Below the pieces are notes generated by a model, which saw only the letters and a list, made by a program, of their open reading frames with translations, was not told the DNA's origin and did not search any database. A stretch of 64,000 nt of DNA. It comes from Clostridium_AT radicumherbarum. GTDB taxonomy: Bacteria; Bacillota; Clostridia; Clostridiales; Clostridiaceae. The translations under genes were made by a program, and so were the position numbers. Position 1 is the first letter of the stretch, and each line of letters begins with the position of its first letter. Shown here one piece after another: positions 1 through 8,461 of the stretch. Location: assembly GCF_045310525.1 (NCBI RefSeq), contig NZ_JBJHZY010000001.1:1302001-1366000 (forward strand), given 5' to 3'.

Positions 1-2
1 TG

Positions 3-572
3 CATGAATGTGTAAATAAGCTAATGGAATTAGATAACAAGAATTTATATTATGGTAAAGATAGGGAAGCAAACGAGCTGGGAGTTAAAATTATGGATAC
101 CATAAAGGAAAGAGTGGCAAATTTCGAAAGTAAGTATGGAAAGATATGGGGAAATAAATTTATGCTACACTCACAGGTTGGAGCAGCTAATGACGAAGAT
201 ACAACAGCAGGTGTAAGAATAGCCATAGGTAAAGAAATTCCTCTATATGACCATTTAAAGCAAGCTGGAATGTTCCATAAGTACTTTCCATCAGGAATAG
301 GTGACCATTTCCCCTTTGATCATACAGCTAATGAAAATCCCCAGGCTGTTCTAGATATCTTTAATGGAGGCTTTGCTTCTGGTATGAGATATATATCTGC
401 ATATCCTGAAGATGGAGATTTAATTAGGGTTACTGGCTATCTTGTAAAGAAATCAGACCTTGAAAAAATCAATAAAGGGCAGCAGGTAAGCTATGATACC
501 ATACAATATGCTCAGCAACCTTTAAATGAGTATGGAATTTTTGATAGAAAAGTAAGAAGTACAAATGATTAA
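3..572 (+). CDS. yjjI: YjjI-family glycyl radical enzyme, C-terminal part (5' end outside window)
   Basis: The frame is open from the window edge, so the gene begins upstream; the ATG at 24 is internal. The C-terminal piece carries the glycyl radical loop RVTGY, with the radical Gly codon at 435-437, about 45 codons before the stop. It lacks the usual pyruvate formate-lyase tail and matches the YjjI (DUF3029) group by its partner: an activase of the YjjW type starts 8 bp before this stop. The cytosolic radical enzyme acts on a substrate that is not established for this family. The active-site Cys and most of the barrel are out of view, so substrate class cannot be judged here. Confidence 0.85.
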   Translation, partial: HECVNKLMELDNKNLYYGKDREANELGVKIMDTIKERVANFESKYGKIWGNKFMLHSQVGAANDEDTTAGVRIAIGKEIPLYDHLKQAGMFHKYFPSGIGDHFPFDHTANENPQAVLDIFNGGFASGMRYISAYPEDGDLIRVTGYLVKKSDLEKINKGQQVSYDTIQYAQQPLNEYGIFDRKVRSTND

Positions 573-1407
573 AGCTAGAATAAATAAAGTAATAGACAGC
601 AGTGTAGTTGATGGCCCAGGAAATAGAACAGCCATTTTCTTTCAAGGTTGTAATTTCAACTGCAAGTATTGCCATAATCCTGAAACAATTAATAATTGCA
701 TAAATTGCAAAGAATGCGTCCCTAAGTGCCCGGTTCAGGCTCTTTCTGTAGTGGAAGGTAAAGTTCATTGGAATAAGGAAATTTGTATTGACTGTGATGC
801 CTGTATAAAGGTATGCAGGTTTAATGCTTCTCCTAAAATACAAAACCTAAGTGTAGAGGAAGTAGTAAACCATATTAAAAAGAATATGCCCTTTATTCAA
901 GGAATTACAACCTCTGGTGGGGAGTGCACTCTTCAGAAAGATTTCTTAATACCTTTATTTAAGGAAACCAGAAAGCTTGGACTTACTAATTTTATAGATT
1001 CAAATGGTTCCATAAAATTTTCTGATTATCCAGAGCTTATGGAGTATACTGATTCAGTAATGCTTGACGTTAAAGCCTTTGATAATGAGGAACACCTTGA
1101 CCTAACCTCAAAAGCTAATGAAATTGTTCTGGAAAATGCAAGATATTTAGCAAGTATAGGGAAATTGTTTGAAATAAGAACAGTAGTTATTGATAATTAT
1201 CTAAATAATAGAAAAACAGTTTATGAAATAACCAATATGCTTAAGGAATATCAAAAGGTTAGAGAAATAAGATATAAGATTATTAGATATAGACACTTTG
1301 GCGTTAGGGAAGAATATAAGAATATGAGGGCTCCTTCTGAAAATGAAATGAAGAATTTAAAGGAAATAGCTAATAATAATGGATTCTCTAATGTTTTGTT
1401 AGTTTAG
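565..1407 (+). CDS. yjjW: YjjW-type glycyl radical enzyme activase (radical SAM)
   Basis: A 280-residue radical SAM protein. The SAM-binding [4Fe-4S] motif CNFNCKYC has its cysteines at residues 29, 33 and 36, and two ferredoxin-type clusters follow immediately (CINCKECVPKC and CIDCDACIKVC, about residues 46-90), the insert typical of glycyl radical activases. It would use S-adenosylmethionine to install the glycyl radical on the YjjI-type enzyme encoded just upstream. The ATG overlaps the upstream stop (8 bp), implying translational coupling. A hairpin terminator follows at 1446. Confidence 0.92.
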   Translation: MIKARINKVIDSSVVDGPGNRTAIFFQGCNFNCKYCHNPETINNCINCKECVPKCPVQALSVVEGKVHWNKEICIDCDACIKVCRFNASPKIQNLSVEEVVNHIKKNMPFIQGITTSGGECTLQKDFLIPLFKETRKLGLTNFIDSNGSIKFSDYPELMEYTDSVMLDVKAFDNEEHLDLTSKANEIVLENARYLASIGKLFEIRTVVIDNYLNNRKTVYEITNMLKEYQKVREIRYKIIRYRHFGVREEYKNMRAPSENEMKNLKEIANNNGFSNVLLV

Positions 1408-1445
1408 TTTCAAAGGTTATCATGTTATAAATAAATATTAAAATC

Positions 1446-1484
1446 AAAGAGTCTGCTATGGTGATTCCATAACAGACTCTTTAA
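1446..1484. terminator. Bidirectional hairpin between convergent genes
   Basis: A 16-bp stem with one mismatch (1446-1461 with 1467-1482) and a 5-nt loop. It is A-rich on one flank and T-rich on the other, so it can serve both yjjW (+) and the convergent MFS gene (-). Confidence 0.8.
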
Positions 1485-1538
1485 TATTAAAATAAAATAT
1501 TAAAAGGACAGAAAAAATTATGCCTTTAAAAAGTAATA

Positions 1539-2771
1539 TCAGACTGTTCTTATTCTCATAGATAAAAACAAGTTAGCAATTGCAATTAGAGCAGCTAATA
1601 GGAAAACATATTCAAAGCCAAATCTTGCCCATAAGAGACCTCCGAAGAATGGTATGGTCATTGCTATTACATGATCAAAGCTTGTACCTGCAGACAAGGT
1701 GGGGGTAACGTCTTCTGGATGTACTGCTATTTTTTTTACGTAGGTAGATCTAGCCATTTCAACTACACTCATAGAATTATCAATTATATAACAGCCTGCA
1801 ATTATTATAACCGCTATATTTGATGAAAATAAATGAGAAGCAAAAGAGTAACCCATACAAATAACAATTAAAACGATGGCTTCTAGTGAAAGCACAAATC
1901 GTTCCCCTTTTATATCAATTGCGTTTCCAACGGCGGTTCTCGTTACTATACTCAAGGCAGCTATAATAAACCCTAGTACTGCAAAGGTAGGAGGATTAAG
2001 GTGATACACTTGTATCAATACCCAGGGAGCAAAGGTTAAAAATATTTGCTTTCTCGCTCCATTTATTGTACATAATATGTAATATAAGGTGTACTCTTTT
2101 CTAAAAATGAATTTCATCTTTCTTGTAGATTTTTTATTGGGTTTCATAAGACCAAGAATAAAGGCTGCAAATATATAAAAGATAGAGGCAATAATAAAGG
2201 CAATTTTATAGGTGAGCCCTAAATACTTAAAACCAATCCATACTATTGCATAACCTATTATTGTGGCAACAAGATTATAGGCATTATATTTTCCAAGTCT
2301 CATACCATATTTTTCTTTATTAGAAAGGTTCATTCCTATTCCTGCAGATAAGGGCATGAAAATATGGGTTCCAAGACTAAGCATCATCATCCATACAAGC
2401 ATACTTGCAAAACTTGGAGAAAATACTCCAAGACCAATCATTCCTAGGGAAGCAAAACACATACCAACAATGGCCATTCTTATATCTCCTAAAAAGGATA
2501 AGACACCTAAAACAATAACTATGAGAGCACCTGGCAGCTCCCTTGGAAATTCAACTATTCCTCTTGCTGAGGCTGAGAGCTTGTACACATCACTTAAAAA
2601 ATTATTAAATATGGTTGAATTGATACCACTAGCAATTCCTGTGAATAAGCCAACTATTAGGAATAAGGTAAAGTCTCTATCTAAATTAAAATTGTGTAAG
2701 AGATTACCAACTTTACTTTTAACAAAATTTTCTGGATTTGCATCATTAAAAAACTTAAAATTTTTCCCCAT
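1539..2771 (-). CDS. MFS transporter
   Basis: A 410-residue protein with about 12 hydrophobic segments and a basic central loop near residues 210-225 (KPNKKSTRKMK), the usual two-times-six MFS layout. It sits in the cytoplasmic membrane. No substrate-specific motif is recognisable. It is transcribed alone and diverges from the kinase gene at 2999; the 227-bp gap is very A+T-rich and must hold both promoters. Confidence 0.8.
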   Translation of the reverse strand: MGKNFKFFNDANPENFVKSKVGNLLHNFNLDRDFTLFLIVGLFTGIASGINSTIFNNFLSDVYKLSASARGIVEFPRELPGALIVIVLGVLSFLGDIRMAIVGMCFASLGMIGLGVFSPSFASMLVWMMMLSLGTHIFMPLSAGIGMNLSNKEKYGMRLGKYNAYNLVATIIGYAIVWIGFKYLGLTYKIAFIIASIFYIFAAFILGLMKPNKKSTRKMKFIFRKEYTLYYILCTINGARKQIFLTFAPWVLIQVYHLNPPTFAVLGFIIAALSIVTRTAVGNAIDIKGERFVLSLEAIVLIVICMGYSFASHLFSSNIAVIIIAGCYIIDNSMSVVEMARSTYVKKIAVHPEDVTPTLSAGTSFDHVIAMTIPFFGGLLWARFGFEYVFLLAALIAIANLFLSMRIRTV

Positions 2772-2998
2772 AATATATAACTCCTTTTACATCAACTTAG
2801 TTAAGTATATAATAGAACTTGAAACTAATCAATTTAGTAATTGCTGTACAGTATTTATTTTTTTCCCATTTTTGTGTATAATTTTATTTAATTGATAATA
2901 AACAGGAAAATGAATTTATTCATCATATTTCAAGTAATAGAAACTATTGCAATTGTATAATATTTGCTTTTTATCTATATTAATAAAGGTGTGATAAA

Positions 2999-4180
2999 GT
3001 GAGAAAAGAAGATTTTAATATAGAGACTATTAATAAAATTACAAAAAAAATCATAGGAGAAATAGGCTCCAGCAGAGAGCTCATAGTTGAAATTTCAGAA
3101 TCCTTAAGAAAAGAATATGAAAAACTAAAATGTGAGCTAAGTGAAGTTAAAAATAGAATGGTAACTGTAATTCACGAAGTAGATAGCCTTGAAAAAGATG
3201 ATAAGGCAATGAGACAAAAACTCGCAGAGGTTTCAGCAAACTTTGATAAATATACTGAGCTTGATATTAAGTTTGCTTATGAAGAGGCATCTGAAGTAAG
3301 GATTCAATATTTTGGCAAGCAAAATGAAGAAAAAAATTTAAGAGACAAAAGGACAAGCTTAGAAATTGCATTAAGGCAATCACTTAAAAATATTAATCAA
3401 GCGGAAAAGGTGGTTAATCAAGTAAGTATTGCTTTAGGATACCTAGAGGGAGATTTATTACCTGTAATAGAAAGTTCAGATAAGAGTTCTGAAATGTATA
3501 TGGGTATTAAAATACTTGAAGCACAGGAAAATGAAAGAAAGAGAATAGCTAAGGATATTCATGATGGACCTGCGCAACATATGGCAAATGTAGTAATGAA
3601 GGTAGATATATGCGAAAAGTTTATAAAAAAGGATGTTGAGAAGGCACTAACTGAACTTTCTGATTTAAAGGAAGCAGTTAAGATAGCTCTAAAAGAAGTT
3701 AGAAGTATAATTTATGACTTAAGACCCATGCTTCTAGAAGAGGTAGGATTAAATCAAACGATCAATGATACTGTTCATACAATTCTAAAGGATACAAATA
3801 TTGAAGTTGAATTTACATTAAAACCTGTAAAAAAAGAAATTGAACCAATTATTCAAGTTGCTGTTTATAGAATCCTACAAGAAGTCTTTAACAATATTAA
3901 GAAACACTCAAATGCAAAGCATACAAAAGTAAAATTGGATTTTGGAACAAAATATTTAATGCTTATTATTTCAGATGATGGTAAAGGTTTCGATGTAAAG
4001 GATACCTTAAAGAAAGTGAGAAGCAATGCTGAATCCTTTGGACTTATTGGAATTTATGATAGAGTACACCAGCTTCAAGGTGAGCTTAAAATAAAATCTT
4101 CAATTGGAAGCGGAACTACTTACATTGTTAAGCTGCCAATAAATAGAGAGGTGATAAAGGATGATAGAAACGGAGATTAA
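2999..4180 (+). CDS. DegS-like soluble sensor histidine kinase
   Basis: A 393-residue protein starting at GTG with AAAGGTG upstream. There is no membrane segment or signal peptide, so it should be cytoplasmic. Residues 1-150 are charged coiled coil, as in the DegS sensor region. The HisKA_3 box follows (KDIHDGPAQ, phospho-acceptor His188), then an HATPase_c domain with N-box (about residue 295), DDGKGFD and GLIGIYDR. It should autophosphorylate and pass phosphate to the regulator encoded by the next gene, which it overlaps by 20 bp. B. subtilis DegS is similar in length and layout. The Tad operon begins 126 bp after the pair, so pilus control is a reasonable but unproven guess. Confidence 0.88.
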   Translation: MRKEDFNIETINKITKKIIGEIGSSRELIVEISESLRKEYEKLKCELSEVKNRMVTVIHEVDSLEKDDKAMRQKLAEVSANFDKYTELDIKFAYEEASEVRIQYFGKQNEEKNLRDKRTSLEIALRQSLKNINQAEKVVNQVSIALGYLEGDLLPVIESSDKSSEMYMGIKILEAQENERKRIAKDIHDGPAQHMANVVMKVDICEKFIKKDVEKALTELSDLKEAVKIALKEVRSIIYDLRPMLLEEVGLNQTINDTVHTILKDTNIEVEFTLKPVKKEIEPIIQVAVYRILQEVFNNIKKHSNAKHTKVKLDFGTKYLMLIISDDGKGFDVKDTLKKVRSNAESFGLIGIYDRVHQLQGELKIKSSIGSGTTYIVKLPINREVIKDDRNGD

Positions 4181-4829
4181 TGTATTAATAGCTGATGACC
4201 ATGAGTTAATTAGAGAAGGTCTTAAAAAGCTTATTAGTTTGGAAGATGATTTAAAGTTAGTAGGAGAAGCCTGTGACGGGGAAGGAGCACTTAAAATATT
4301 TAATAATAATAAAGTAGATGTTATGGTCCTGGACTTTAATATGCCTAAACTTAATGGTATAGAGGTTATGAAAATGCTTAAAGATAAGGGAAAGGATATT
4401 AAAGTAATTATTCTCACTATAGAAAATGAAAGAAGAACCTTGAATAATGCAATTGAAATGGGTGCTGATGGTTACGTGCTAAAGGAATCTAGTGGCATAG
4501 AAATAGTCAATGCCATAAGGACAGTATATGGTGGAGAAAAGTACATCGATAAATCTCTAGTTTCTTTACTTTTTTCACAAATAAAAAAGAAAGACAATGT
4601 GGTTCAAAATATTATAGATTCTTTAACCAAGCGTGAAATGGAAATTTTAATAAAGATTTCAAAAGGATTGAGTAATAAAGAAATCGGACAAGAGCTGTAT
4701 TTGTCGGAAAAAACTGTAAAAAACTACATATCAAATATTTTTAAAAAAATTAATACCGATGATCGAGTTAAGGCTACAATCTTCGCACTAGAAAATAGGA
4801 TAGAAGCTTATTACAATTTGAAATCATAG
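4161..4829 (+). CDS. NarL/FixJ (DegU-like) response regulator
   Basis: A 222-residue two-domain regulator. The receiver has the acidic pair at residues 12-13, phosphorylation site Asp58 (VLDFNMPK) and Lys near 108. The C-terminus is a LuxR-type helix-turn-helix (LTKREMEIL, GLSNKEIG, SEKTVKNYI). Its ATG lies inside the end of the kinase gene, with GAGAGGTG ahead of it, so the two are co-translated. It is a DNA-binding transcription factor whose target is not shown by the sequence. A strong terminator follows. Confidence 0.92.
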   Translation: MIETEINVLIADDHELIREGLKKLISLEDDLKLVGEACDGEGALKIFNNNKVDVMVLDFNMPKLNGIEVMKMLKDKGKDIKVIILTIENERRTLNNAIEMGADGYVLKESSGIEIVNAIRTVYGGEKYIDKSLVSLLFSQIKKKDNVVQNIIDSLTKREMEILIKISKGLSNKEIGQELYLSEKTVKNYISNIFKKINTDDRVKATIFALENRIEAYYNLKS

Positions 4830-4836
4830 AAAAGTA

Positions 4837-4859
4837 GGGACTAAGGTCCCTTTTTTTTT
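4837..4859 (+). terminator. Rho-independent terminator
   Basis: A 5-bp GGGAC/GTCCC stem with a TAAG loop followed by nine T residues. It ends the kinase-regulator operon and separates it from the Tad operon. Confidence 0.85.
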
Positions 4860-4954
4860 ATGACTAATTTTGGAAATAATATGACTATTGTAGTCTATTA
4901 AGTTTGTTTAATGGTAATTATAATAGAATTATAGGAGGAGGGAATTAAAAGCAT

Positions 4955-5293
4955 ATGATTAAAAATATAACAAAAAATGAAGATATATGTAAAAATGTAT
5001 TAATTGCCAATAATTTCTTTAAAAGATTAAAAGGTCTGATGTTTACAAAGGAACTTTCCTCAGACACATCTATGTACATAAACCGATGTAATCAAATACA
5101 TACATTTTTTATGAATTACGATATTGATGTTTTATATCTTGATAAAAACAGCATAATCATAGAAATTAACGAAAATGTAAAGCCTGGCAAAATAGGAAAA
5201 AGAATTAAGGATGCAGTAGCTGTAGTAGAACTTCCGGGTGGAAAGGCTTCAAAAGCTAATTTAAAAGTTGGACAAGCTGTTATAATTTATTAA
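4955..5293 (+). CDS. DUF192 family protein at the head of the Tad operon
   Basis: A 112-residue protein with the DUF192 pattern: RLKGLMFTKEL near residue 23, a central CNQIHTFFMNYDIDVLYLD, and a GKASK...VGQAV end. Family members are small beta-rich proteins, often exported, without a settled biochemical role. This one has no signal peptide. It is 40 bp upstream of the first pilin and reads the same way, so it is probably transcribed with the pilus genes, but any role in pilus assembly is inference. GGAGGAGG lies about 11 bp before the ATG. Confidence 0.75.
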   Translation: MIKNITKNEDICKNVLIANNFFKRLKGLMFTKELSSDTSMYINRCNQIHTFFMNYDIDVLYLDKNSIIIEINENVKPGKIGKRIKDAVAVVELPGGKASKANLKVGQAVIIY

Positions 5294-5333
5294 ATAAAGT
5301 ATAACTCTACTAGTAAAATAAGGAGGTGAACTT

Positions 5334-5531
5334 ATGCTAAAGCTTGTTAATAGATTATTATCTGAAGAAGAAGGACAAGGCATGACTGAATATGCACTGG
5401 TATTAGGAATTATTTCAATAGCAATCATAGTAGCTATTTCAAGTTTAAATGGAAATGTAGAAACTCTTTGGACTCATAGAAGTGAAATAAGTAATGCACT
5501 AGTAAAAAATACATCCCCACCAAGTCAATAA
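5334..5531 (+). CDS. flp: Flp-type pilin 1
   Basis: A 65-residue class IVb prepilin. A short charged leader ends at Gly14, followed by QGMTEYALVLG, so the predicted cleavage lies between Gly14 and Gln15, with Glu at mature position 5 and Tyr at 6 as the family requires. One hydrophobic helix follows. The tail (after about residue 45, ending NTSPPSQ) differs from the second pilin. AGGAGGTG precedes the ATG. The mature protein would be a major subunit of a Tad pilus. Confidence 0.9.
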   Translation: MLKLVNRLLSEEEGQGMTEYALVLGIISIAIIVAISSLNGNVETLWTHRSEISNALVKNTSPPSQ

Positions 5532-5591
5532 TAAAAAGTAAAAAATAAAATTTAAAATAAAAAAATAAAAAAATTTTAGGAGGAAAAAATT

Positions 5592-5783
5592 ATGTTAAAC
5601 ATTGTTAAAAGATTAATGGTTGAAGAGGAAGGACAGGGCTTGACTGAATATGCATTAGTATTAGGAGTAATAGCAGTAGCTTGTATTGGAATAATAGCAG
5701 CTTTCGGTACACAGATTACTCAAGCTTGGACAAGTATTCAACAAAATTTAGGAAACAAACTACCAGGTGCTACACCTCAATAA
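5592..5783 (+). CDS. flp: Flp-type pilin 2
   Basis: A 63-residue prepilin with the same leader and cleavage signature as its neighbour (Gly14 then QGLTEYALVLG) but a different C-terminal half (GTQITQAWTSIQQNLG). It is a tandem paralogue, separated from pilin 1 by an A-rich 60-bp spacer and preceded by TTTTAGGAGG. A hairpin follows immediately, which would let the two pilins be made in excess over the assembly proteins. Confidence 0.9.
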   Translation: MLNIVKRLMVEEEGQGLTEYALVLGVIAVACIGIIAAFGTQITQAWTSIQQNLGNKLPGATPQ

Positions 5784-5817
5784 TACAAAAAATAAAAAAG
5801 GTATTTTCATAGATAAT

Positions 5818-5842
5818 AAGGCTCTGCATTATGTAGAGCCTT
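5818..5842 (+). terminator. Attenuating hairpin after the pilin genes
   Basis: Stem AAGGCTCTGCAT with ATGTAGAGCCTT (one G-T wobble), almost no loop and a short TTT tail. The weak U tract in mid-operon suggests partial termination or 3'-end protection of the pilin message rather than a full stop. Confidence 0.65.
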
Positions 5843-5859
5843 TAAAATAGGAGGTTAGA

Positions 5860-6381
5860 GTGTTGATATTTAATATCCTTCTTATAATAACTTTAGTCAT
5901 ATGCTGTATAACAGATTTAAGAGTTAGAAAAATATATAATAAAATTATTTTTCCAATTTTATTTTCTGTATTTGTACTTCAGATAATTCTTAATGGATTT
6001 TCTGGATTAAAGGTATCACTCCTTGGATTTGCCCTTGGTATTGCAATTCTTATTATACCATTTATATTAGGAGGCCTTGGTGCAGGCGATGTAAAACTTT
6101 TAGCACTTATCGGAGCTTTAAAGGGGGGTCTTTTTGCAATAAACACTGCCTTATATATGTGTATAATAGGTGGAGCAATCGCACTAATAATAATTTTATT
6201 TCATAAAGAAACCATAAACTTTATTAAAAGTTTGTTTTATTTTTTGGTAGGACTAATTAGTGGGCATCGTTATAAATTGGTATTTTCAACAACACCTTTT
6301 ATACAAAAATTCCCATACAGTATAGCAATAGCTGGTGGTGCACTTATAAGCCTTTTATCAAAGGGGGCAATTATTATATGA
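5860..6381 (+). CDS. tadV: Prepilin peptidase of the A24 family (TadV/CpaA-type)
   Basis: A 173-residue polytopic membrane protease with two catalytic aspartates: one in CITDLRVRK near residue 19 and one in the GAGDVK motif near residue 78. It lacks the N-terminal methylase domain of PilD, as TadV/CpaA proteins do. It should cleave the two Flp prepilins and the TadE/TadG-like pseudopilins after their leader Gly. Start is GTG at 5860 with AGGAGG five bases upstream; TTG at 5863 is an equally spaced alternative. It overlaps the TadE-like gene by 4 bp. Confidence 0.88.
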   Translation: MLIFNILLIITLVICCITDLRVRKIYNKIIFPILFSVFVLQIILNGFSGLKVSLLGFALGIAILIIPFILGGLGAGDVKLLALIGALKGGLFAINTALYMCIIGGAIALIIILFHKETINFIKSLFYFLVGLISGHRYKLVFSTTPFIQKFPYSIAIAGGALISLLSKGAIII

Positions 6382-6788
6382 AAAAGAAAAAAGGACAAGC
6401 TCTTGTAGAAACGGCCTTAGTAGTTCCCATTTTAATATTATTTATTTGCATGATCATTGATACAGGGAGAATCATATATGCAGAGTCAAGACTAAATCTG
6501 ATATGTCAAGAAGCTACACGTATTGCTAGCCTTGGAGGAAGCAGTACCGACGTAAAAAACTATGCTTATAACAAGCTTGATTCAGCTTCAGCTGCTACTC
6601 TTGATTCAAATACGTCTTATGCCGTACCTAATTCAACAACATACACAACAGATAATTCTCAAAATAAGTCAGGAAACTTTGTAAAAGTTGATTTAAGCGT
6701 TAAATTACAATATATTACACCTTTAGCGAGTCTTATTCTTCCTTCTCCATTTGTTGCAACTGCTGAATCTATAATACGTATTGAATAG
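6378..6788 (+). CDS. TadE-like pseudopilin
   Basis: A 136-residue protein with the TadE opening KKGQALVETALVVPILILF: a Gly before the cleavage point, Glu at +5 and one hydrophobic helix. The rest is an extracytoplasmic Ser/Thr-rich domain. TadE proteins are minor pseudopilins processed by the Tad prepilin peptidase. The gene overlaps tadV by 4 bp and is followed 12 bp later by a TadG-like gene. Confidence 0.85.
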   Translation: MKKKKGQALVETALVVPILILFICMIIDTGRIIYAESRLNLICQEATRIASLGGSSTDVKNYAYNKLDSASAATLDSNTSYAVPNSTTYTTDNSQNKSGNFVKVDLSVKLQYITPLASLILPSPFVATAESIIRIE

Positions 6789-6800
6789 GGGGCGATTAGG

Positions 6801-7730
6801 TTGATAGAAAAGTTCAAATTATATAAAGAAGAAGATGGAATAGGTTTGGTATGGTTTGCTTTAACTTTTGTGGTTATCGCATTTATGACTGGCCTGGCAA
6901 TAGATGGCGGAAGGCTATATTTAAGTAAAATTGAGCTTAGAAAAACTGCAGATGCAGCTGCATTATCTGGAGCTTCGGAACTTACAGGAACTAGTACTTC
7001 AATTACTAATATAGTAAATGGAATACTTTCTGCAAACAATGAACTAAGTAGCTTAAAAGAATTAGATATTAAACCTAATGGGGAAAACAAAGTCAAAGTA
7101 ATCCTTGAAAAGAATGTTCCTCTGTATTTTATGAAAATTTTTGGTTTTAATAATACACCTGTAGATGTTTCTTCAACTGCAGCAATTTTTCCTATGACTG
7201 AAACCACTGGAGTAGTACCTTTTGGAATTCCTCAAAGTATGGTTAATGATCCTAATTTTACATTTGGCACAGAGTATACTTTAAAGGTAGGTGCCGGAGA
7301 TTCTATATCAGGTAATTTTGGTATATTGGCCCTTGCTGATACAGGAGCAAGTAGCTACCTTGATGTTCTAAAAAATGGTTATAATCAACCTATTGAAATT
7401 GGTAAAACTATTGATACACAAACAGGAAACATTGCTGAAAATACTATAAAGGGAGTTAATTATAGGATACAACAATCTCCATATACCCAATATGATGAAA
7501 CTCATAAAGATGATCCTAGAATAATAAAAATATTGGTTTATACACCAAATGGGTCTTCTAATCAGATAAAGTCAATTACAGTAACAGGCTTTGCTTATTT
7601 TTACTTAGCAGATCCTATGAGTTCGCACGATACAACAGTTAAAGGTTTTTTTATAAGACAAACTGGAGTAGGCACAGGAAGTAGTGATGTGGTAGATAAT
7701 GGTGCTTACGCAGCAAAATTAGTGGAGTAG
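6801..7730 (+). CDS. TadG-like Flp pilus assembly protein
   Basis: A 309-residue protein starting at TTG with GGGGGCG upstream. A short basic leader and EEDGIGLVWFALTF precede one membrane helix. The stretch GGRLYLSKIELRKTADAAALSGA (residues about 36-58, given here in part) is the hallmark of TadG/TadE_2-type proteins. The remaining 230 residues would face the outside and lack a clear von Willebrand domain, so it is shorter than proteobacterial TadG. Likely a pilus-associated or anchoring component. Confidence 0.78.
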   Translation: MIEKFKLYKEEDGIGLVWFALTFVVIAFMTGLAIDGGRLYLSKIELRKTADAAALSGASELTGTSTSITNIVNGILSANNELSSLKELDIKPNGENKVKVILEKNVPLYFMKIFGFNNTPVDVSSTAAIFPMTETTGVVPFGIPQSMVNDPNFTFGTEYTLKVGAGDSISGNFGILALADTGASSYLDVLKNGYNQPIEIGKTIDTQTGNIAENTIKGVNYRIQQSPYTQYDETHKDDPRIIKILVYTPNGSSNQIKSITVTGFAYFYLADPMSSHDTTVKGFFIRQTGVGTGSSDVVDNGAYAAKLVE

Positions 7731-7738
7731 GTGATTAT

Positions 7739-8437
7739 ATGAAATCAAAGTTTATATTAATTGGAGCATTGGTTTTTGCCATTATAACAACTTTTTTATT
7801 TAGCAACTATGTAAAAAATATAGATAATAAGTATAAGAATGATAAGAATATGGTAAATGTGGTTGTCTTAAAACAAAATATAAAAAAGGATCAAAAGGTT
7901 ACTAACGACATGGTGGAAGTTAAAGCCTATAGCGCAAATTCAATAATACCAGGAGCTATTAAAAATATTAAGGATATTGAGGGAAGTTATGCTCTTGTGG
8001 ATATGAAGGCTGGAGAACAGCTTTTTACAGATAGATTTTCAAACCAAACAAATGAAACAGAATTTTTATCAAGAAAAGTTAAAGAAGGAAACAGAGCAAT
8101 CTCTATTGACGCAAATTATGTAGAATCAGTTTCTACCCTAATAGAACCTGATGATTACGTAGATGTCGTCTTTAGTGAAAAGGCAAAGGATGGAACTGTT
8201 AATACACAAACTATTTTAGAGAATATTCGAGTTTTAGCTGTTGGCACTAGAATGGAGGAATCCACAAGTGCACTAGCGGGTACTAAAACTACGACTCAAG
8301 GTGCAGCAAATACAGCCCAAGCAGAATATAAATCAATAACTTTAGAATTAAGTCCGGACCAGATTAAAACCATAGATAACGCTGATGAAAGAGGAAGTCT
8401 GAAGTTTGTTTTACGAAGCAAATTTGAAAAGAAGTAA
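7739..8437 (+). CDS. cpaB: CpaB/RcpC-like pilus assembly protein (SAF domain)
   Basis: A 232-residue protein with an N-terminal membrane helix (residues 5-25) and a SAF domain (about 40-105, NIKKDQKVTNDMVEVK and GSYALVDMKAGEQL), followed by a RcpC-like beta domain (ISIDANYVESVSTLIEPDDYVDV). In Gram-negatives CpaB works with the secretin. No secretin gene is present here, as expected for a monoderm, so it presumably spans the wall zone. It lies 8 bp after the TadG-like gene. Confidence 0.85.
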   Translation: MKSKFILIGALVFAIITTFLFSNYVKNIDNKYKNDKNMVNVVVLKQNIKKDQKVTNDMVEVKAYSANSIIPGAIKNIKDIEGSYALVDMKAGEQLFTDRFSNQTNETEFLSRKVKEGNRAISIDANYVESVSTLIEPDDYVDVVFSEKAKDGTVNTQTILENIRVLAVGTRMEESTSALAGTKTTTQGAANTAQAEYKSITLELSPDQIKTIDNADERGSLKFVLRSKFEKK

Positions 8438-8461
8438 TAATACTAGGAGGAGCCAGCAAAT

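Noticed and set aside
469..843. 124-codon ORF on the minus strand
   Set aside because: It lies wholly within the yjjI/yjjW coding region, whose proteins are clearly real; composition is low-complexity hydrophobic.
2356..2895. 179-codon ORF on the plus strand
   Set aside because: Antisense of the MFS gene running into the intergenic gap; no ribosome site or recognisable protein features.
5532..5591. A-rich tract between the two pilin genes as a regulatory element
   Set aside because: Simple A+T bias and a ribosome-binding site explain it; no hairpin or repeat.
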